Assembly: GCA_021201665.1 (NCBI GenBank)
Contig: JAJQEO010000075.1
Coordinates: forward strand, 1-64,000
Direction of reading: 5' to 3'
Length of the DNA stretch: 64,000 nucleotides
From: Lachnospiraceae bacterium
GTDB taxonomy: Bacteria; Bacillota; Clostridia; Lachnospirales; Lachnospiraceae
The notes under the pieces were generated by a model. It was not told where the DNA came from. It made no database searches and worked only from the letters and a program-made list of their open reading frames with translations. A program made the translations under genes and the position numbers. Of the stretch, positions 43,180 through 51,688 are shown piece after piece. Position 1 is the first letter of the stretch; every line of letters starts with the position of its first letter.

Positions 43180-44838
43180 CTACTGTCCTTTTTCCAGACT
43201 CCCCGCCGCAATCACTTTCCCTGACTTCCGGTCAAAGAGCAGGACATTTCCGCCTTTAATATTAAGGCTCATCTTTTCACCTATCCGGAAGGTGGTATTT
43301 CCAAACACAACGCTGGTGAGCAGATATTCTCCCACCTTTAATTTAACAGTGGACTCCATACCGGTGGGCATGGCGCCATAAATGGTGGCGGGAATCCATC
43401 CGTTTTCGGTGAGTTCGATCGCTTCGGGGCGAATGGCCAACACAAAGTCCTCGTTTGTGATTTCCGGCTCTTCCTCCACTGCGTAGTCGCTTTCGTCCAC
43501 CTTGGCGATGTGATATTTGAAGACCTCGTCCTTGTTGCTCTTCTCCACGGCCTTTTTATCCTTCAGGCTCTCCGTCCGGGCAGTCTCGGCCGCTGCGGCG
43601 TCCCGGTCTCTTTTCGCAAACCAGTCCTTCAGATCCAATGGCGATTCCGGGCGAAACGTGACCTGAAATCCATCCAGAAACTGCAGCGCCAGGCTGCCGC
43701 TTCCGTCCGCCGCCTGTTTTCCCTTCGCTTCGATAAAGTTTATGGATGGGTTTCCTACAAAGTCCGCCACGAAAAGATTCTGCGGGCGGTTGTAGACATC
43801 CAGCGGGGCATCGTACTGCTGCAGGACGCCGTTGTTGATCAGACAGATTTTAGTAGCCAGCGTCATGGCCTCCATCTGGTCATGCGTCACATAGACGAAG
43901 GTGCTTCCGGTCTCCACATGCAGGCGCTGCAGCTCGTAGCGCATCTCCAGGCGGAGCTTCGCGTCCAGGTTGGACAGCGGCTCGTCCATGAACAGCACCT
44001 CCGGCTCCGGGGCGAGGGTACGGGCGATAGCGACACGCTGCTGCTGTCCTCCGGAAAGCTCCGCCGGATAGCGATCCATAAACATACCGATCTTTACAAT
44101 CCGGGAGACTCTGCGGACAGTCTTGTCGATCTCCTCCTTCGTCAGCTTTCTCGTCTCCATGAGAACCTTGCCGTTTTGAACCACGGCATAGTTTTCATCC
44201 AGAGACTGTCCTTTTGCCTCGTAAGATTTGCGGATGGAGGCTTCCTTCTGCGCGTATTCCTCCGCCTTTCTTTTGGCAGCCGCATCCGGATCCGACGCCT
44301 CATGGATTTTCAGATTGAAAAGCTCCTTCGCCGTGTACATGGACAACGTAAACGCATCGATCAGCTTCAGGTAAACTCTGTCGGTGTCCAGCTTTCCCCG
44401 CTTGTCCCGGCACTCTTCCACCAGCTCTTTGATCTTTTTGCCATTTTTCAGCGCCTTCGCCAGCTCGCCCGCCTTCATTGCCTCAAAATCATATTTGGGC
44501 AGCGGTTCTTTTACGTTGGAGAGGCCAAAGGCGATGTTTTTATAAACCGTCATATTCGGCCAGAGAGCGTAATTCTGGAACAGAAATCCGACCTTCCGCT
44601 TGTTTGCCGGGATGTTGATCCCGGCCTCGCTGTCAAAGACCACCCGGTCCCCGATCCGGATCTGTCCGCTCGTCGGCGTCTCCAGGCCCGCGATCATGCG
44701 CAGAATCGTCGTCTTTCCGCATCCGGACGGGCCCAGGAGCGTGATAAAAGAGTTATCGGCGATATCCAGATCCAGATGATCGACCGCGTAAAATTTCCCC
44801 CATCGTTTCGTAATATTTCTCAGTGTAATTTCCGGCAT
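43180..44838 (-). CDS. ABC transporter ATP-binding protein with large insertion in the helical domain
   Basis: 552 residues; CUT1/Fe3+/polyamine-type ATPases are usually ~350. Walker A GPSGCGKTT (~36), Q-loop FQNYALWPNMTVYKNIAFGL (~88), signature LSGGQQQRVAIARTLA (~265), Walker B VLFMDEPLSNLDAKLR and H-loop YVTHDQMEAM are all present. About 145 charged residues (DNA about 44090-44520) separate the Q-loop region from the signature. The C-terminal TOBE-type domain is also enlarged by a Lys/Glu/Asp-rich stretch (~400-450). It overlaps the permease operon with 1 bp between genes and follows the binding protein and permease in order. Confidence 0.9.
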   Translation of the reverse strand: MPEITLRNITKRWGKFYAVDHLDLDIADNSFITLLGPSGCGKTTILRMIAGLETPTSGQIRIGDRVVFDSEAGINIPANKRKVGFLFQNYALWPNMTVYKNIAFGLSNVKEPLPKYDFEAMKAGELAKALKNGKKIKELVEECRDKRGKLDTDRVYLKLIDAFTLSMYTAKELFNLKIHEASDPDAAAKRKAEEYAQKEASIRKSYEAKGQSLDENYAVVQNGKVLMETRKLTKEEIDKTVRRVSRIVKIGMFMDRYPAELSGGQQQRVAIARTLAPEPEVLFMDEPLSNLDAKLRLEMRYELQRLHVETGSTFVYVTHDQMEAMTLATKICLINNGVLQQYDAPLDVYNRPQNLFVADFVGNPSINFIEAKGKQAADGSGSLALQFLDGFQVTFRPESPLDLKDWFAKRDRDAAAAETARTESLKDKKAVEKSNKDEVFKYHIAKVDESDYAVEEEPEITNEDFVLAIRPEAIELTENGWIPATIYGAMPTGMESTVKLKVGEYLLTSVVFGNTTFRIGEKMSLNIKGGNVLLFDRKSGKVIAAGSLEKGQ

Positions 44839-44839
44839 A

Positions 44840-46633
44840 TCAGTTCCCTCCTATTCCCTGATCCAGACTCGCCCCGGTCAGTTTATTCACAATCGTATTG
44901 AAAAACAGGATCGTTACAATCAGAATCAGATTGATCGCGCTGGAAAATGCGTACAGTCCCATCTCATCAAAGTAGTCCAGCGTCGTTGAGAGGATGAAGC
45001 CCTGCGTACAAAGAAGCAGGAACAGGGACAATTCGCGCAGACAGGTCATAAACGGCAGCATATAGCCGCTGATGATCGAGGATTTCTGGATCGGGATGAT
45101 GATGCGCAGCATCCGCTTGTACCAGGGAATATCCTGGATAATGGCGGCCTCCTCGATTTCATTGCTCAGCTGGAGCATGGAATTGAGCGCGCTCCGGCTG
45201 GCAAACGGAATGTACTTGACCGTACCGGCGATAATCAGGATCGTATACGTATTGAAGAGGTTGATCGTTCCGTTCGAAAACAGGATGAAAAACGCGGCGC
45301 TCACCGCGATCGACGGCATCAGGTAAGGCAGAAACGCCATACTGTTGACATAGTTCGCCCATCTGCTTCTGCGGTTTTTAGATACCGCGTAGCCGATCAG
45401 AGTGCCGATGGTGCCGGCGATCAATGCGCAGCTGACAGACACCAGAAGCGTTCCTTTAAAGGCATTCCAGATCGTGCTGTTAAAAAGAATGCCCATCTGC
45501 CCATACATTCCATTTTCTGTCACGTTCTCGCTTGTCAGCCACCATTTTGTCGTCAGATTGCTTAGGTTCCCCGTATACAGGAAGCTGTAGTCTCCCGGGT
45601 TCGGCAGGAAGGTCTCCAGCGCGAACAGCAGGATCGGGAAAATGCTGGTGAAAAAGGTCACTACGATCAGCACAATCGCAACCGCATACTTGCCGACCTT
45701 TCCGATGTTGATCTTTGAGAGCTGGCCGGATTTTCCGGTCACGGTGGTGTAATTCTTCCGGCTCTTTAAGCTGATCTGGTTCATCCCCAGAATGATGATG
45801 CCGAAGATCATCATGATGATCGCCAGAATGCTCGCCTCACCGGTATATTTCGAATTCATGGAAATATATTTGGTAGAAAGTGTCGTCAGTCCCAGATAAT
45901 GTGGCACAGGATAGCTGCCCACGGCTGAACCGAACACCAGCAGAATCGTGGAAAGAATCGCCGGCTTGATCATCGGGATCGTCACGCGAAACATGGTCTT
46001 CCACTTGGGTGTATCGAGAATGGTCGCCGCCTCCTCCAGGTTGGCATCCATATTCCGAAAAATACCGCCGATCAGGATGTAGGCGAAGGGCGCGTAGTGC
46101 AGTCCCAGGACCACTGCGCATGGGAACAGCCCCTGGCACCACCATTTGGGCATCATGATGTTAAACAGCGACGCAAGCAGACCGTTGGAGGTGCCTGTGA
46201 CCGCATTACTGTTAAACATGTTCTGCCAGACCACGGCCAGCGTCCACTGCGGCATGATGTAAGGGAAAATAAAAATGCCGCTTAAGTATTTTCTGCATTT
46301 CATATTGGTCCGGGTCACCAGAAATGCAAAAATGCCGCCGTATAAAATCGAAATCACACAGGTATAGACTGCCAGCAAAAACGTGTTCCACAGCGGTTTC
46401 CACAGGTTTGTCCTCGCCAGCTTGCTTGTAAACAGATCCACATAATTGGCCGCCGTATACCCGGAGGCTTTTCCCGTCAGATACGCGTCGATCGTGCCCG
46501 GATGGATCTTAAAGGTGTCCTGCACAATAGCGACAATCGGCGCGACCGTGGTAAAGGTCAGTACAATTCCAAACAAAAGCAGGATGATGTTCTGCGGTTT
46601 GGAGAAGAAAGTTCTGATTTTATTTTTCGTCAT
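44840..46633 (-). CDS. ABC transporter permease, two permease domains fused (FbpB/AfuB-like)
   Basis: 597 residues from ATG 46633 (GGAG upstream). About 12 hydrophobic helices in two BPD_transp_1 domains. Each half has an EAA loop that docks on the ATPase: EEAATILDTPKWKTMFRVTIP (~215) and EEAAIIQDIPWYKRMLRIIIP (~500). The fused layout is typical of ferric-iron, thiamine, 2-aminoethylphosphonate or sugar-phosphate importers. A ~400-bp gap with a strong hairpin separates it from the binding-protein gene, which would allow more binding protein than permease. Confidence 0.92.
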   Translation of the reverse strand: MTKNKIRTFFSKPQNIILLLFGIVLTFTTVAPIVAIVQDTFKIHPGTIDAYLTGKASGYTAANYVDLFTSKLARTNLWKPLWNTFLLAVYTCVISILYGGIFAFLVTRTNMKCRKYLSGIFIFPYIMPQWTLAVVWQNMFNSNAVTGTSNGLLASLFNIMMPKWWCQGLFPCAVVLGLHYAPFAYILIGGIFRNMDANLEEAATILDTPKWKTMFRVTIPMIKPAILSTILLVFGSAVGSYPVPHYLGLTTLSTKYISMNSKYTGEASILAIIMMIFGIIILGMNQISLKSRKNYTTVTGKSGQLSKINIGKVGKYAVAIVLIVVTFFTSIFPILLFALETFLPNPGDYSFLYTGNLSNLTTKWWLTSENVTENGMYGQMGILFNSTIWNAFKGTLLVSVSCALIAGTIGTLIGYAVSKNRRSRWANYVNSMAFLPYLMPSIAVSAAFFILFSNGTINLFNTYTILIIAGTVKYIPFASRSALNSMLQLSNEIEEAAIIQDIPWYKRMLRIIIPIQKSSIISGYMLPFMTCLRELSLFLLLCTQGFILSTTLDYFDEMGLYAFSSAINLILIVTILFFNTIVNKLTGASLDQGIGGN

Positions 46634-46779
46634 CAAGCCCGCTCCTTTCTCTGATTTTCTAAACTTGGTGTTGCTGAAAATTCATGGCTGCATCCTGATG
46701 AAGAGATTCGGTGTTCAGATCCGCTCGCTGACACAGGATGCTTTTACGGATGCCGACAGCAGAGAGGATTGTATCAGCA

Positions 46780-46809
46780 GGGGCGCCGCACAGGCTCATG
46801 CGGCGCCCC
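46780..46809 (-). terminator. Strong hairpin between binding-protein and permease genes
   Basis: Perfect 10-bp GC-rich stem GGGGCGCCGC/GCGGCGCCCC with a 10-nt loop. It lacks a U tract on the minus strand, so it is more likely an mRNA-stabilising or partial stop element. Confidence 0.55.
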
Positions 46810-46945
46810 TTGTTTCATCTTTTATGAAATGGAATCCCGCTTTATGGGAGTTCCGCGCTGCCGCGCTTTTTTACATATGCAGACAACCTCACCTGTGCGG
46901 CTTGTGCATCCGCCAGAGTTTTTTGCCCGACAGGGAACCCGCATA

Positions 46946-47033
46946 CCTCTAAAGATTCCCTGTATTTCGTCAGCAGCCCCGTTCATCTGCCAAATCACAG
47001 CGTTTTGTCACTGTATTTTGTCAGAAACTCAAT
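46946..47033 (-). repeat. Two degenerate copies of the binding-protein C-terminus
   Basis: The intact protein ends IELLTKYSDSAE. After its stop the DNA encodes IEFLTKYSDKTL (about 46991-47033) and then LLTKYRESLE (46946-46980). They look like remnants of 3' duplications or deleted paralogues. Confidence 0.6.
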
Positions 47034-47040
47034 CGCGCCA

Positions 47041-48381
47041 TTACTCCGCAGAGTCACTGTACTTCGTCAGGAGCTCGATCCAGCTGCCGACTGTGAAGGA
47101 TACGGATGCGCAGTATTCCGGATCTTCCAGAACCAGCTCGCCAGTGGTCGTCCACCAGTCATAGCCGCGGTCGTTCTTTGCGTCGTAAACGTTCTCGCCA
47201 TCCTCATTGTAGCCGCCGGTGCTGTGCTGATAGGTCGCCTCAGTTGCCTCTGCTACTTCCGGATTGGAGGAGTAGCCGCCCATGTCCTTGCCCCATGCGC
47301 TGAATCCGCTCTCGGTGCAGGTCATGTACTGGATAAACGCACATGCGGTCCACGGAAGCGGGCTGTTGTCTGTCACAAACAGATAATGGCAGTATCCAAA
47401 GCCGCCGATGCCCGTATAGCCGTCCTCATAAGCAGCAACCTTGATGTTGTTTACAGAAACGCTGTCAGACTCTTCTACCGAACGAAGCTTGGAATAAACC
47501 AGCAGGCCACACTGATCCGTCGCGGAATCGGTTACCAGCGTATTGCAGATCGGGCCGTCGTCTGTCTGCTCGTTGTAGCTCTCTACCCAGAGCTTGATCC
47601 ATGCCAGCGCGTAAGCGCCATTCTCACCCAGGCCAAGGTCTTCCGCATCCTGAGCAAGCTCGTCGATGTACGGCTTGAAGTATGCCTTGTCCTCATCATC
47701 CAGTGCGTCATACGCTTCCTTCAGCCAGGTCGCGTAGGTATCTTCGGTGAGCATGTACAGGAAGTTCTTTCCTACGATCTCAGAGTCGATGTCCATATAC
47801 AGTGCATGTACACCTTCTGCCACGAAATCCCAGCAGTTGTCATAAACCGCGTCGCCGGTGCAGTTGTACATAAATACTTTGTTCAGCGTCTGCAGCGGAA
47901 GATATCCGTCATACTCATCCGCGGTCGTCCCGTTCGCCTCAGCCCATTCCAGCGGGATGTAGGTCTTCAGGATGCCGGTCTGCACCATCTTGGACTCGAT
48001 CTGGTTGCCGTCCTGGATCAGTGTCATGGAGAAGGTGCCTGTCTCCTTCAGGGAGTCCGCAGTCAGCTGCTCGAAAATCTTGTTGTTCTTCGGCTGCTGC
48101 CACTCATACTCCAGAGTATAGGATGAGTCAATGCTCTGCAGATACTCAATAAAAAGCGGGAGTGCGCTGGATCCGCGGCTGGAATTGCCCACGCCGTAGA
48201 AGGTCGCGCCGTTGGACTCCTCGATCGCCTTGAGTGCCAGCTCTTCCATGGTCATAGTCTGCGCCTCTGCAATGATCTGATCCACCTCGGAAAGCTCCTC
48301 TGCGGACACCCCTGTATACGCTCCCAGGGACATCGCTGCCATACTCGCGGCAAGTGTAAGTGCTAAGAATCTTCTTTTCAT
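47041..48381 (-). CDS. ABC transporter extracellular substrate-binding protein
   Basis: 446 residues from ATG 48381 (GGAGG upstream). Sec signal peptide (residues 1-26: KRR, then ALTLAASMAAMSLGAY, cleavage after VSA); no lipobox cysteine, which is unusual for a Gram-positive binding protein. The mature part has a type 2 periplasmic-binding layout with ITLIQDGNQIESKMVQTG-like strands early and acidic helices throughout. Ligand residues cannot be assigned. It is followed by the fused permease and the ATPase. The response regulator gene lies 280 bp upstream on the same strand. Confidence 0.82.
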   Translation of the reverse strand: MKRRFLALTLAASMAAMSLGAYTGVSAEELSEVDQIIAEAQTMTMEELALKAIEESNGATFYGVGNSSRGSSALPLFIEYLQSIDSSYTLEYEWQQPKNNKIFEQLTADSLKETGTFSMTLIQDGNQIESKMVQTGILKTYIPLEWAEANGTTADEYDGYLPLQTLNKVFMYNCTGDAVYDNCWDFVAEGVHALYMDIDSEIVGKNFLYMLTEDTYATWLKEAYDALDDEDKAYFKPYIDELAQDAEDLGLGENGAYALAWIKLWVESYNEQTDDGPICNTLVTDSATDQCGLLVYSKLRSVEESDSVSVNNIKVAAYEDGYTGIGGFGYCHYLFVTDNSPLPWTACAFIQYMTCTESGFSAWGKDMGGYSSNPEVAEATEATYQHSTGGYNEDGENVYDAKNDRGYDWWTTTGELVLEDPEYCASVSFTVGSWIELLTKYSDSAE

Positions 48382-48663
48382 ACGGTTTCCTCCTTGTCTG
48401 GCTGACTTTCCGCCGGACAGGTTTTGAAAAATTCTGCTATGACTATACATGACTCACAGCAGATGCTTCCATCCCTGTTTCACGACTCTGCGGAAAAGCC
48501 GGATGCCATTTGCTTTGCCATTGCTTTACTTCTTGCTACATGTCTCGATTTTAGCAAGTTCAGGAGGAAATATCCATAAGTCAATTCTGCTCTTTTTTGT
48601 AGAATTCTGATATTCTGCACAGTTTTCTTTTTGTATTCCCGATATTTTTGTATGTATTTCACA

Positions 48664-49431
48664 TCATCTTTTCCCGGACTGGTATTCCGATGGGGTCATC
48701 CCAGCCAGTTTCTTGAATGTATTGGAAAAATAGGCGATGTCCTTATATCCGACCTGCTCCGCCACCTCGTAAACCTTGCTGCGGCAGTCCGAAAGCAGCT
48801 CCATCGCCCGGCTCATCCGGTATCTGGTGATGCAGTTCATCACCGTGATCCCGGTCTCTTTTTTAAACATGCGGCTGAAATGGCCTTCGCTGAGTCCGAC
48901 CGCGCCGGACACATCCCGGATACTGATCTCACTTTCCATATAATGTGCTTCAATGTAACGAAGCGCCTCCTGAATGTACCGGCTCTTCGCTTCATTTTTC
49001 TCTTCCGATATAGCTGTCCCGGCTTCTGCTCCGCCTTCCCGGCTTCTTCTCCACGCAATCCTTTCCTTCACCCGAAGAATGACCTTCTCCAGTTCTCCGT
49101 CCTCAAATGGCTTCAGAATATAATCATCCGCGTAAAGCTTCAAGGCCTCCCGGGCGTACTCAAATTCATCGTAGGCGGTCAGAAAAATCACAGATACTGC
49201 ATTCCCCTCCCGCCGCAATTCCCTCAGCATATCGATTCCGCTCATTTTCGGCATGCGGATGTCGCAGATCATCAGATCCGGCTGCAGCTTTCTGGCCAGC
49301 TCCAGTCCTCCGAATCCGTCCCCTGCCTCTCCGACCACTTCAAACCCCAGCGAGGCCCAGTCCGTCTGCTTCACGATCCCTCTGCGTACAAACGGTTCAT
49401 CATCGACTACAAGTACCTTGTAAAGAGGCAT
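48664..49431 (-). CDS. Response regulator, REC + AraC-type HTH (HptR/YesN-like)
   Basis: 255 residues from ATG 49431 (GGAGATGGAG upstream). Receiver domain 1-120 with VVDDEP, the phospho-acceptor Asp in MICDIRMPKMSG, TAYDEFEYA and the KPF lysine. A linker rich in Glu/Ala follows, then a C-terminal AraC DNA-binding domain (residues ~150-250, ISIRDVSGAVGLSEGHFSRMFKKETG and YKDIAYFSNTFKKLAGMTPSEY). It pairs with the histidine kinase encoded upstream and probably activates the transporter genes downstream. Confidence 0.93.
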   Translation of the reverse strand: MPLYKVLVVDDEPFVRRGIVKQTDWASLGFEVVGEAGDGFGGLELARKLQPDLMICDIRMPKMSGIDMLRELRREGNAVSVIFLTAYDEFEYAREALKLYADDYILKPFEDGELEKVILRVKERIAWRRSREGGAEAGTAISEEKNEAKSRYIQEALRYIEAHYMESEISIRDVSGAVGLSEGHFSRMFKKETGITVMNCITRYRMSRAMELLSDCRSKVYEVAEQVGYKDIAYFSNTFKKLAGMTPSEYQSGKR

Positions 49432-49460
49432 TTTTCTCCATCTCCTCTCCATTTTTCCAG

Positions 49461-49587
49461 TCCGCTGCCATGGACACATACAGGCCAATGTTCTGCCTCA
49501 GGATCTGCTGCCATGGACGATACGGGGCAATGTTTTGCCTCAGGATCCGCTGCCATGGACGCATATGGAGCAATGTCTTTTCAATGC
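49461..49587. repeat. Tandem repeat, three copies of ~42 bp
   Basis: Copies start at 49461, 49504 and 49546; each contains CTGCCATGGAC and CAATGTT or CAATGTC. It lies between the kinase stop and the response-regulator ribosome site. Confidence 0.8.
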
Positions 49588-49635
49588 TTCCGTTTTAGGC
49601 AGCTGCCTGGAGCCAAACTTCATTATCTTTCTGTC

Positions 49636-49738
49636 AGAATTCGAAACTATTCACTCCATTCACAGTTACGTGCTATATACCTTCATTCATACCTTGCAGC
49701 ATGTGTGGGGTACTTTCCTGAATAGTTATCGGAATTCT
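49636..49738. repeat. Family B element, copy 2
   Basis: Ends AGAATTC/GAATTCT with adjoining ACTATTCA/TGAATAGT. Internal CATTCACAGTTACG and a hairpin core TACCTTGCAGC match copy 1 at 30387-30577. The central ~90 bp of copy 1 is absent. Confidence 0.7.
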
Positions 49739-49747
49739 AATGTAACG

Positions 49748-51601
49748 TCATATTCCGTTATCATTTTTCCAAATTTCTAACGAATCCGGCATACCTTTCG
49801 GTTGTTCCCGGACCGGCATGCGGATCGTCACCTTCGTCCCGCATGGACTCACCCACTCTGCAGTCAATCCATAAGCCTCCCCATAATAAAGCCGCAGGAT
49901 CGTGTTCACGTTATACAATCCGATATGCCCCGAACGATGTGCGTCTGTTTCTCTCTTTAATTGCTCCATAATCTGCGGATCCATGCCGCAGCCATCGTCT
50001 GTGACCTCTATCATTAATACCTTGGTTTGCGCCTCCGGCTGCAGCTCGTACTGCCTTTCCGTTTGCATTTGAGGCTGCGTTTCAGGCCTGCTACCGGAAC
50101 AGGTTTCAGCGCACAAATCAGGTGCCAGAAAAGCACGCACACAGACGTGTCCCTGCTCACAATCCTTCAGTCCATGAATGACCGCGTTTTCCACAATCGG
50201 CTGCACGATCAGCTTTGGCACCGGAATCCCGCAGAGCTCCTGCGGAAGGCTGATTTCAAACAAAAACCGTCCCTCAAAACGGATTTTCTGAATCTGCGCG
50301 TAGCAGTCCACCAGATCCATCTCCTCGCGCAGAGAAAGGAACTGACTCCCGGAGATACTGGTTCTTAAAAGTCTGGCCAGTCTGGTCGAAAGGGTCGCGA
50401 TCTCCGGAATCCCGTTTTCTTTGGCTACCCACTTAATCGTATCCAGCGTATTGTACAGAAAATGAGGATTCAGCTGTGCCTGCATCATGGCGATCCGGGT
50501 TTCATCCAGCTGTTTTTGCTGCCCCACCTGCGTTTCCATATATTGTTTCAGTTCCAGAGTCATACGGTTGAAGCAGATAGCAAGCTCTCCCAGCTCGTCC
50601 GGGCGGTCCGCCCGCATCTGCACCTGCGTATCCAGCTGGCCCTTCTGTACCTTTTCCATCGCTTCTTTGAGTGCCCGTATCGGACGGAACAGCTGCCCGG
50701 AAAGGGCTGCGGACAGGAAAATGCCCAGCACTGTAGTTGCCAGAACCATCCAGAACAGCACCGAATACATGGACTGCAGTGTCTGAGATGTCAGCACAAC
50801 GGGACGGAGCAGAGCGAAATACAGTCCGGTTTCCCCGAGGCTCATCATGTAAACGCGATTGTTTTCATAATCCTCCTGCAGGCTCTCTCCCGCCAGATAC
50901 CTGGACTTTAAGATCGAGCCAATCTGCGTGCTTTTGGCCGTTCCGGCACTGTACACGGTTTCCAGAAATTCATCCAGAATGCAAAAACCATCCTGATTTC
51001 CAAACAGCCCGTTCAAAATTTCTCCAAAACCGTCCTCGTCCATGAAAGCGGTCACATAGCCAATGCATTGTTGGTTCTCATCCAGAACAGCCGACGCAGC
51101 CGACAAAAGCAGACTCACGTCATCGTAATTCTGCGCCCTCTGAATCACCATCTCACTCGTCTCGGATAAAAGAGACGCCCTTAAAATTCCCCAATAAACA
51201 GGCAAAGTTTTCTGATGCGGAGAGGTGCTGACCGAAAACTGGCATGTTCCATCTGCAGAATAGATCTCAAATTCTGCCATTTCCCGAAGCTGTGCCGTCT
51301 CTTCATAAAGCCGGGCATAAACTTCCGTAGCCATCCCGCTTCGTCCCGTGGCGAGCGCCTCCGCGATCAGCGCATCTGACGCGAGGCTTTCCAGCGTTTC
51401 ATCCAGATCGTCAAAAAATTCCAACAGAGTCTCGTTTACCACCTGCGCCTCCTCCAGATCCAGTTTTCTCGAATCGTCCGTCAGCTTCACGCGAAACAAT
51501 TCGATCAGGAAAACACTGCACAAAACCAGCGGAATCAGAGAGACGAGCAGAAATCCGAACAGCAGCTCACGCTTAAATGATTTTCCGATAAAGGTTTTCA
51601 T
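49748..51601 (-). CDS. YesM/HptS-type sensor histidine kinase
   Basis: 618 residues (M3 at 51601 is preferred because the AGAGGA site abuts the first ATG). The order is TM1 (~13-35), an extracellular sensor region (~36-275), TM2, HAMP (RPIRALKEAMEKVQKGQLD, ~310-360), the His_kinase domain with the phospho-acceptor in QLNPHFLYNTLDTIKW, and HATPase_c with VENAVIHGLK, DDGCGM and GHIGLYNV. A ~40-residue Gln/Glu/Pro-rich insertion (DNA about 50020-50140) splits the HATPase between N and G1 boxes. It is encoded between a binding lipoprotein and its response regulator, as in HptARS-type three-component systems. Confidence 0.93.
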   Translation of the reverse strand: MKTFIGKSFKRELLFGFLLVSLIPLVLCSVFLIELFRVKLTDDSRKLDLEEAQVVNETLLEFFDDLDETLESLASDALIAEALATGRSGMATEVYARLYEETAQLREMAEFEIYSADGTCQFSVSTSPHQKTLPVYWGILRASLLSETSEMVIQRAQNYDDVSLLLSAASAVLDENQQCIGYVTAFMDEDGFGEILNGLFGNQDGFCILDEFLETVYSAGTAKSTQIGSILKSRYLAGESLQEDYENNRVYMMSLGETGLYFALLRPVVLTSQTLQSMYSVLFWMVLATTVLGIFLSAALSGQLFRPIRALKEAMEKVQKGQLDTQVQMRADRPDELGELAICFNRMTLELKQYMETQVGQQKQLDETRIAMMQAQLNPHFLYNTLDTIKWVAKENGIPEIATLSTRLARLLRTSISGSQFLSLREEMDLVDCYAQIQKIRFEGRFLFEISLPQELCGIPVPKLIVQPIVENAVIHGLKDCEQGHVCVRAFLAPDLCAETCSGSRPETQPQMQTERQYELQPEAQTKVLMIEVTDDGCGMDPQIMEQLKRETDAHRSGHIGLYNVNTILRLYYGEAYGLTAEWVSPCGTKVTIRMPVREQPKGMPDSLEIWKNDNGI

Positions 51602-51688
51602 GTCCATTCCTCTATACTAAAACAATGTGTAAAGCACTTTCTTTTTGCAAAATCAAACATTACATCCGCTGTGATCATCCACACAAAT

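Noticed and set aside
43510-44901. 463-codon plus-strand frame opposite the ABC ATPase
   Set aside because: Antisense to a protein with all ABC motifs; Leu/Arg/His-rich shadow.
46637-46952. Plus-strand frame (from 46446) across the permease-binding protein gap
   Set aside because: Mostly antisense to the permease; the gap is better explained by a hairpin and duplicated 3' ends.
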